DNA of 64,000 nucleotides from Rhizophlyctis rosea (lineage: Eukaryota; Chytridiomycota; Chytridiomycetes; Rhizophlyctidales; Rhizophlyctidaceae): contig JADGJC010000028.1 of NCBI GenBank assembly GCA_027596075.1, positions 124,001 through 188,000 of the forward strand. The letters run 5' to 3'. A program made the position numbers and the translations under genes. Positions 58,017 through 64,000 of this stretch are shown piece after piece. Below the pieces are notes generated by a model that worked only from the letters and a program-made list of their open reading frames with translations, searched no databases and was not told the origin of the DNA. The first letter of the stretch is position 1. Every line of letters begins with the position of its first letter.

Positions 58017-60090
58017 CTATTTGAGAAAATTCAGTAAAGTGTATGTATACAAGGGTATAACGATATTGTCATTCTGGTCAGTAAATGCTTCAAGGAGCGC
58101 TGGAGCAAGTTTTGGCGACGGTATTAGTGACCATTAGGGGGCTTTGGCAAGCTTACATCTACCGACCTGTTAGGATTAGAGCAATTGCTAAAGTCCACCA
58201 CTGCCAATAACATCATATGTGTAAGAACCTTGTTCGGTGGTGAGGTGCTCACTTCTCAGCCGACCAACCTGGGAATAGTTGTCCACGACCGGTACACCAA
58301 ATAACGCAAGCACACCGCATCCAATGAGAACGCTCACGAAAAACGCTACCGAGCCTTCAACGCTTTTGGAGGTTCCCATCCAACGGGTTCGACCGTATTG
58401 TTTCCCAACTGTGGAGGCCTGTCGCGAGGAGGGTAGCCATACATGAATTAACAGCCTTGAAGGGAACTTCACCTCAAACAGCGCATACCGCAGAATCCCC
58501 AATCCCCAACGTCAACACTCCAACCAGTCCGGCTACCGGCATTGGGCTCGCGATCCTATCAGAAAGCCAGATGTTCGTCAACATCAAGACAATAGGGCAG
58601 AGACATGACTGCTCCCTCCACCCGACCCAAAACTCACCGACTAAACCAAACCGGCACCGCACACCCAATCAACAAATAAATATGAGACAAAATCGCCGGC
58701 CCACTCTCCCGCTCGTCCAAAAAGCTAGTCAAAAAGTCCTCCAAAATACCACCGAGTGGCCAGACGTGGAAGTATCGCAAGTATTCGACAAATATCATGC
58801 CGGCCAGGGAAACTGAGAACGCTAAGCTTAGGAAGTCTGGCTGCGAGTGTGTGATTTGGGATCAGATGCCGCCGATTTGCAAATGGCATAAGAAGGTGTC
58901 ACTCACATCCATGTAAAAACCGGGAATAAACAACATGGTGGCTAGGGCATGGAAATATTTCCGTTTATAGTTGACGACCTTGCCATCGCCCTCGTCTTTT
59001 CTATGTACGAGGTGTTTGCTCGCAACCAATACTGCGATCCCAATGGTAAAGGCCCAGAACAACGCCAAGATGGGGCGCTTGGGGAAGTTTTCCGTCAAAA
59101 GGAACTTCAGTACCCTGGGCATAGTCAAGACGTTTAGCACAAAAGCCTCTACCAAGGGACGAAACGAGGCACACCATATGAACGGATCACTACCAATCCG
59201 TTTAGATACCCAAGGTGATATACCCAGGACGACAATTCCTGCTGCCAAAACGTAAAATAGGATGGAAAGATGCCGGTGCCAGTTGTAGATCGACTCTCTA
59301 CTCGCTGTCTCTCCTTGCTGGGGATCTCGAAGTGATGCATATTGCTTTCGGATGTGTAGGAGAATGGGACTGGCGACAATTCCGATCAAAAGCATGCCGA
59401 GAATCAAGGCTTGCAGGAATGTAGCAAGTGACTGTGCGGGGTTATTGATCTGTAGCCCAGCTAAGTTCAAGTTTGAATCTTGAGAACGCCGCAATGTGTG
59501 TAGTGCTTTACTCACTTCGATGTTGTCGGCATTGATTGCCGCTTCCATCAAGAGGAGTGTCAAGAAATGAACTACCAGGAGGGATTCGCCATATGTGAAA
59601 CTACGGGGCAAAACTGATGGAACTGCCTTCAAGCCCAGATGAAACAAGGCTGATGCCACAGAAAGCCGTACTGAATGGGTAAAAGTGTGTTCACGATAAT
59701 GACCCTTCGTCGTGACCACAATGACCGGCACATACTAAGATCCTGCGAATGTAATGTTTCTGCACACGCGATCAGAGCTGCGACCATAGCAATGATCATT
59801 GGGTGGCTGCGCAGCCTTGACAGATACGCGTCGACTACCGACACGAGTCCGAAGCATCCGCTGAGTTGCGATATTGTCCGAGCGTGCACTGCGTATGAGC
59901 CACTTTGAATGAAGTTTTGTCTGTTTGGCACGATACACCACGCCCCCTTACTTGCAAAGCTATTCGGCAGGGCCACCACCAAGCTGCTAATCGTCGCGTA
60001 TGGCAGCAGAACTCCCAACACCACGCCATCAGTTGCGTTGGACCTGTTTCCCATGGGTGGTAAGGAAAACGGCATTCCTTGAATGGTCAT
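58017..60090 (-). CDS. SEC59: Dolichol kinase SEC59/DOLK
   Basis: ER membrane CTP-dependent kinase making dolichyl phosphate, the lipid carrier for N-glycosylation, O-mannosylation and GPI synthesis. ATG 60090 (MTIQGMPFSLPPMGN). Numerous hydrophobic segments over about 550 residues. The catalytic C-terminal third is well conserved: VVNYKRKYFHALATMLFIPG, then DPDFLSLAFSVSLAGMIFVE, PLGGILEDFLTSFLDERESG, LSHIYLLIGCAVPVW, GVLTLGIGDSA (nucleotide loop) with ASTVGKQYGRTRW and GTSKSVEGSVAFF. It ends NIVIPLYTYTLLNFLK at 58017. About eight exons. With MPDU1 it is the second dolichol-pathway gene in the window. Tail to tail with GAD, 208 nt apart. Confidence 0.9.
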
Positions 60091-60627
60091 GGTTTGCGCT
60101 CACCGATATTTGTGCGCAAAGGCCCGCGTTGTGCTATGACCCCATGTCCATGTAATATGCAGCGTGGCTATACAGAGAGCTCCTTGCACTATAGTCCAAT
60201 CAGTCAGAAAGTTGTTGCAGTGAACATGAGCAAGTCAGCAAGACCTGTTGCTTCCAGATACAGGTTGGCTTTCAACAACTTAACCACGCTAAGAGCAGCG
60301 GCCAGCACGATTAAGATTGCTTCACAGGCATATGGAAGCGACCTTATAGGCCTAGCCGCTTCCACCATGGGCGTTTACAGCACACAAGCCGCGCAAAGTG
60401 TGAACGTGCGTTTTGACGTGTTGCGCTGATCTAATAATAGCGTGCCGACCGATAGTGGGTTCTGTTGGTGGGGAACGGTTGGACGCGTCGCCCTTTTATG
60501 GGACTGCGACGTGGCTTGGTGACGCGCTTGCACAACATCACGTGACAATCGGACAGGTGTTCTTTCGGGAATCTTCAATCGGAGCAAAAGCCCAAGCTAA
60601 TAATTCTTCTCCCCCGTCCTCATCAGA
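60091..60627. other. Divergent intergenic region
   Basis: 537 bases between SEC59 (-) and FAM32A (+). A 67-codon plus-strand frame (60226-60429) is open but shows no family resemblance and is not called. Confidence 0.4.
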
Positions 60628-61215
60628 ATGTCGGACGCATACCACTTCGCAACAGGCTCTCTAAAGCTGAAAGGAGGAGAGGATGGAGTTAAGAAGTGAG
60701 TTCACAAACCATAGGAGACGAGCCGTATTTCCTGGCAGTTGTCCTCAACTGTTTGCTCATTTTGCTGCGCACAAGGAAGAAGAAGAAGTCGAAGAAGGAC
60801 AAGGAGAAGCTCGCTGCCGGTGTGGCTGCAACAATAGCTGAATCAGGCGGTGGCAGCGGAAGCGGAAGTGGCAGCGAAAAGAATGCACCCGCTCCAAAAT
60901 ATCGGCAGAAAACGGCGGCAGAGCTGAAGTTTGAAGAAACACAACGCAAACGGGTATGCGAGTACAAGATAGCTGCTTATGGGCCACATGCATTATTTAC
61001 TGACGCAACCTTCCGAACGACAGCAAGAGCAAAAGATTGAAAAGGCGGCAGAAAAATCACACAAGGAACGAGTGGCGGTATGTACATAAATGAGCCGTGG
61101 ACGCGTCTCTGACTCCATCGTCTGAGTTTGTGCTGCTTACGGTCCCCAGGAGTTCAACACCTATCTGGAGAAGCTAAGCGAACACTACGATATTCCAAAG
61201 GTCGGTCCCGGATAA
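60628..61215 (+). CDS. FAM32A: FAM32A-like nuclear protein
   Basis: Homologue of the small basic protein FAM32A, which in the human spliceosome sits at the exon-ligation active site. Exon 1 (MSDAYHFATGSLKLKGGEDG) has the family start GxLKLKG. After an intron from GTGAGT comes a lysine cluster (KKKKSKKDKEKLAAG), a Gly/Ser stretch, and KYRQKTAAELKFEETQRKR. The next exon has QQEQKIEKAAEKSHKERVA and the last EFNTYLEKLSEHYDIPKVG, matching the diagnostic C-terminus FNxxLxxLxEHYDIPKV. Stop at 61215. About 115 residues, as in animals; four exons. Convergent with USB1, 132 nt apart. Confidence 0.9.
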
Positions 61216-61347
61216 CCGCTAAAGAGCGATCAGCACGATGGCCAACACATCCCTTCGGACCAACCTTCAACTGTAAAATATGTCCATTGAAATTACATAT
61301 ATATACACTTTTGCATCTTTTGCATCTCACTCTTCCAATGGTGGCAT

Positions 61348-62639
61348 TCACTTCAACTCCCACGAATATGACCTGTTTCCAACTTTGCAATGGACGTGGG
61401 TCACGGGTATCCGTATGTTTTTGAGCTCTGATTCGAACTCAGCAGTGAGCTTTCTTGCAATGTTGAGGGTGATGGCTTTCGATGGAGCGGAGGCAATTGA
61501 AGCATGGAATTTTGGGGGCTGTAAGCAATGTTCTCAGTGTTTGAGCAGACCAGCAAATCTCAGAGGGTTCACCGACATCATAAAATGTCTGTTGGCGAAA
61601 CCTTCGCATGACTTCGTCTACATGACCAACGAGGTTTTGAAGCTGCTAACAATGTGAATAAGAGTTCGGTGATGGGGGACCAAATGATGAAATAGCGGTC
61701 ACCTGTTGTTGTCCCTCTGCTATATCGATTCCCAAAAAAGATCGTGTTTCCTCCTCATTCGCATAGTAGGATAATCTCCCACAAGTAGCAGAAAATCTGA
61801 CTTGTTGTCAACATGCCATTATGTGAAGGTCGATGTGGTGGATCTACATACCGAGGAACCGATTTCACTTTAGTGCCCAGAAGTTGGACAAATCGTTCGA
61901 TTTGGAACACTTTCAGAAAGGTCAAGCGGGAGAGACTGATATGTAGAGACTCATCATCTACCGCGGTCAAGGAGGAATGGTGCGGCTTCGGCACGCGAAA
62001 TTGAAGTCTTTCGAAGATAGACTTCGTCAGCTGCTCCATTTCAAAGTGTCCTCCCACTATGTCCGAAATCTTAGGACGGAACACACCAGAGCAATGCATA
62101 TAAGAGGGTGCTTGCCTGAGATGTAAACAACCGTAGCCCAATTCCCTTCCACGTGCGGCTTGCTCCGGCTTCGTCCACCATGTAACGCAGGGTCATCTTT
62201 CCACACTGCAATTTCTTGAACCGATCAGTTTGACCAATCATATTTATGGCAGTGGTGCGTCCTGCCTTTCTCCTCGTAAAGCGACGAGAACTCTGCTGGC
62301 AGTGGAGGTAGCTTCTCGTCCTTCTGTCTTGGAAAAGGATACGTCAGAAAAACGGTTCAAAAGAATGGAAACTACAAGTGTCATACCTAGACTTTGCTGT
62401 CGTCCCCTCGGAGTCGTCCTCTACCAATGATGAGTCATGTCTACGCAAACAGTCATAAAACCTACATTCTTCAGATATTGGCCTCCAATTCCAATGTACC
62501 TTGCTTTCTTGCGCAATTTATCCGATGCATCTTTCTCTTCATCCAAGGTGCGCTTCTGTTTTCTAGCAGAGGAGATTGGACGTCCGGTCTCCTGGTCACT
62601 TGAACCGCTATCGGAACTCGGATAGTCAACCAGACTCAT
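61348..62639 (-). CDS. USB1: U6 snRNA 3'-phosphodiesterase USB1 (2H family)
   Basis: Trims and protects the U6 snRNA 3' end in the nucleus. ATG 62639 starts MSLVDYPSSDSGSSD. Exons join to KLPPLPAEFSSLYEEK, then DDPALHGGRSRSKPHVEGNW with ATVVYIS. The first 2H motif is HISLS and the second HASIA. Between them lie YYANEEETRSFLGIDIAEG and QNLVGHVDEVMRRFRQQTFYD. The protein ends VTHVHCKVGNRSYSWELK at 61348. About eight exons. Two introns require a GC donor: one after YEEK (AAAG|GCAGGA...TTGCAG, about 60 nt) and one after VVYIS (TCAG|GCAAGC...GGACATAG). The reading frame and family alignment only close with these. About 280 residues, as in other USB1. Confidence 0.87.
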
Positions 62640-62801
62640 TCGTGTCGTGCCGGTTGAATAATCTGACGGTGATGAGTGGGAAGAGAAACGAGCGAGCAAG
62701 CAATCAAGCACAGACCTTGGAAGACAGCGCCACAATTTACGACGGCACGCGCACGCGTCGCGTGACGCGCGGGCCCATACAAACGTCAACAGGCTCGTTG
62801 G

Positions 62802-62808
62802 TTATAAA
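62802..62808 (+). promoter_or_regulatory. TATA box upstream of phenylalanine hydroxylase
   Basis: GTTATAAAAAGGGGG, a near-perfect TATAAAA element, 130 bases before the ATG at 62932. The opposing USB1 start lies at 62639, so the element belongs to the plus-strand gene. Confidence 0.6.
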
Positions 62809-62931
62809 AAGGGGGATGTGTTTGACATCCCCTCCACTTGATTTCAGAATAACGATCGCCACCCATACTGCGCATTCTTGATAAGCAATTTAAATACTAC
62901 TATATAATCATTGTAGAGCACAACTATAAGC

Positions 62932-64000
62932 ATGCTGTCATTTACTAGACAACTCATTCGATGTCCACTCTCACGTCTTCGTCCAATAGTTACACCACTT
63001 GGCGTCGCACCCTTGCGCGTCCCACTCAAAGGACGCTCACTATCCACTATTCACTCCGAAAAGGTTACGCCAAGTAGCACTAGCATACAAACCACGGTTC
63101 AGTACGTTACGGTCTATATTCAATCGCCCAAATCCGGCCGAAGTTGACATGTTTTCTATTTACAGTTTCTCCATACAAGATGGAGTTGGCGCATTAGATG
63201 AAGTTCTTCGCGAATTGCGCGCACTTAACATCAACCTCACTCGGATAGAATCTCGGCCCAGCAGAACGAAGGGTCTATACAATTTTTACATGGATTTCCA
63301 AGCGACGGACAATGATCAAGTTAATCTGGTGTCCCAGCAGCTGAGGAAGATCGTGAAGGAGATTTATGTAATTGGAACCGGTATTTCGGGGTTAGGTATG
63401 TTGCGCACGGAAGTTGACACATCATGATGAAGTTTCTCATACTCTGACTTGCTTCATTGAAGCCGCGGTCCAAGGGGTACCTTGGTTTCCACGGAAGATT
63501 GCCGATTTGGACTCGTTCGCAGATCGTGTGTTATCCTTTGGGCAGGTTAGACTCCTTACAGGAAGCAGATTTTCGTATTGTTTTAAACATTGTTTGCAGG
63601 AACTGGATGCAGATCATCCGGGATTCAAGGATAAACAATACCGGGAACGTCGATTTCACATCACTGAACTAGCAAAGAAATACCGGCAGTATGTGGTTGC
63701 TGGTTCATGTTGAATGACGGATGATTGAAGACCACTATCAGCGGCGACAAACTCCCGACCGTACAATATACCCCTACCGAGATCAAGACATGGTATATAT
63801 AGCCGATACCCATTGTGATCATGACCACGAATTCACCGTTTTCTAACAGGGGCATCGTACTAAGAAAGCTGGAAGCATTATACCAAACGCACGCATGTCG
63901 CGAGCACCAATACGTTTTCCCACTTCTAGTTCAAAATTGTGGATATCGCGAAGACAACATCCCTCAAATACAAGACATATCAGACTTTCTGCGAGATTGC
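62932..64000 (+). CDS. PAH: Phenylalanine-4-hydroxylase (ACT + biopterin-dependent domain), 3' end outside window
   Basis: Iron- and tetrahydrobiopterin-dependent aromatic amino acid hydroxylase; turns phenylalanine into tyrosine. The first 55 residues ([20 protein letters not shown]...) are Arg-rich with hardly any acidic residue and look like a mitochondrial presequence. After an intron the ACT regulatory domain reads [20 protein letters not shown] followed by [11 protein letters not shown]. The catalytic domain begins [19 protein letters not shown], then [39 protein letters not shown] (introns on both sides), [18 protein letters not shown] and [18 protein letters not shown] before the window ends. 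The Fe-binding His-His-Glu motif lies beyond the end. PAH is usual in animals and some early-diverging fungi, absent from yeasts. Confidence 0.9.

Noticed and set aside
60226..60429. 67-codon plus-strand frame starting MSKSARPVASRY
   Set aside because: Open and fairly hydrophobic, but short, unsupported by any family resemblance and lying in an intergenic region between two promoters.

Overview
The window is nuclear DNA of a fungus. Genes are compact and mostly interrupted by short GT-AG introns (about 34-140 nt), and they lie a few hundred bases apart on both strands. Many families are ones kept in early-diverging fungi but lost from budding yeast: a full-length EPG5-like autophagy tether, a phenylalanine hydroxylase with an ACT domain, USB1, EIPR1 and FAM32A. 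With a DBF2/SID2 kinase and a Cho1-type phosphatidylserine synthase this points to a chytrid-like or other early-diverging fungus. The placement is an inference; no marker such as rRNA is present.

Layout. 1-8.4 kb: 3' part of a RhoGEF (+), a GNAT acetyltransferase (-), a decayed FkbM-like methyltransferase relic (-), a coiled-coil protein (-), tRNA-His (-), a Sel1-repeat/MYND protein (-) and the TRAPP subunit TRS23 (+). 8.8-24.4 kb: the 7.8-kb EPG5-like gene (-), a DBF2/SID2-type NDR kinase (-) and a large unrecognised helical protein (-). 24.7-36.9 kb: EIPR1 (+), a head-to-head pair of 20S proteasome beta subunits (PRE2 - / PRE7 +), peptidyl-tRNA hydrolase (-), mitochondrial-type AsnRS (+), ANP32 (-), RNA polymerase III subunit RPC31/RPC7 (+) and a propeller-like protein (+). 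37.2-49.9 kb: TEL2/TELO2 (-), a Ser/Thr kinase (+), MPDU1 (-), an aberrant tRNA-like locus (-), a NIP45/Rad60/Esc2 SUMO-like protein (+), Cho1 (-) and a uridine-phosphorylase-like enzyme (+). 50.1-64 kb: an Apq12-like membrane protein (-), a five-unit hairpin array, a cPLA2-type phospholipase (-), glutamate decarboxylase (+), dolichol kinase SEC59 (-), FAM32A (+), USB1 (-) and a phenylalanine hydroxylase cut by the window end (+).

The genes are mostly unrelated housekeeping functions, with local themes: proteasome (PRE2/PRE7), dolichol-linked glycosylation (MPDU1, SEC59), membrane trafficking and autophagy (TRS23, EPG5, EIPR1) and spliceosome/U6 biology (FAM32A, USB1). Strands alternate in 22 of 28 neighbouring pairs.

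The most unusual non-coding structure is at 50974-51635: five ~90-bp units with conserved inverted ends and different but self-complementary interiors, each followed by a pyrimidine-rich tract, downstream of a TATA-like box. I see no gene that explains it, and it is the best candidate here for something undescribed.
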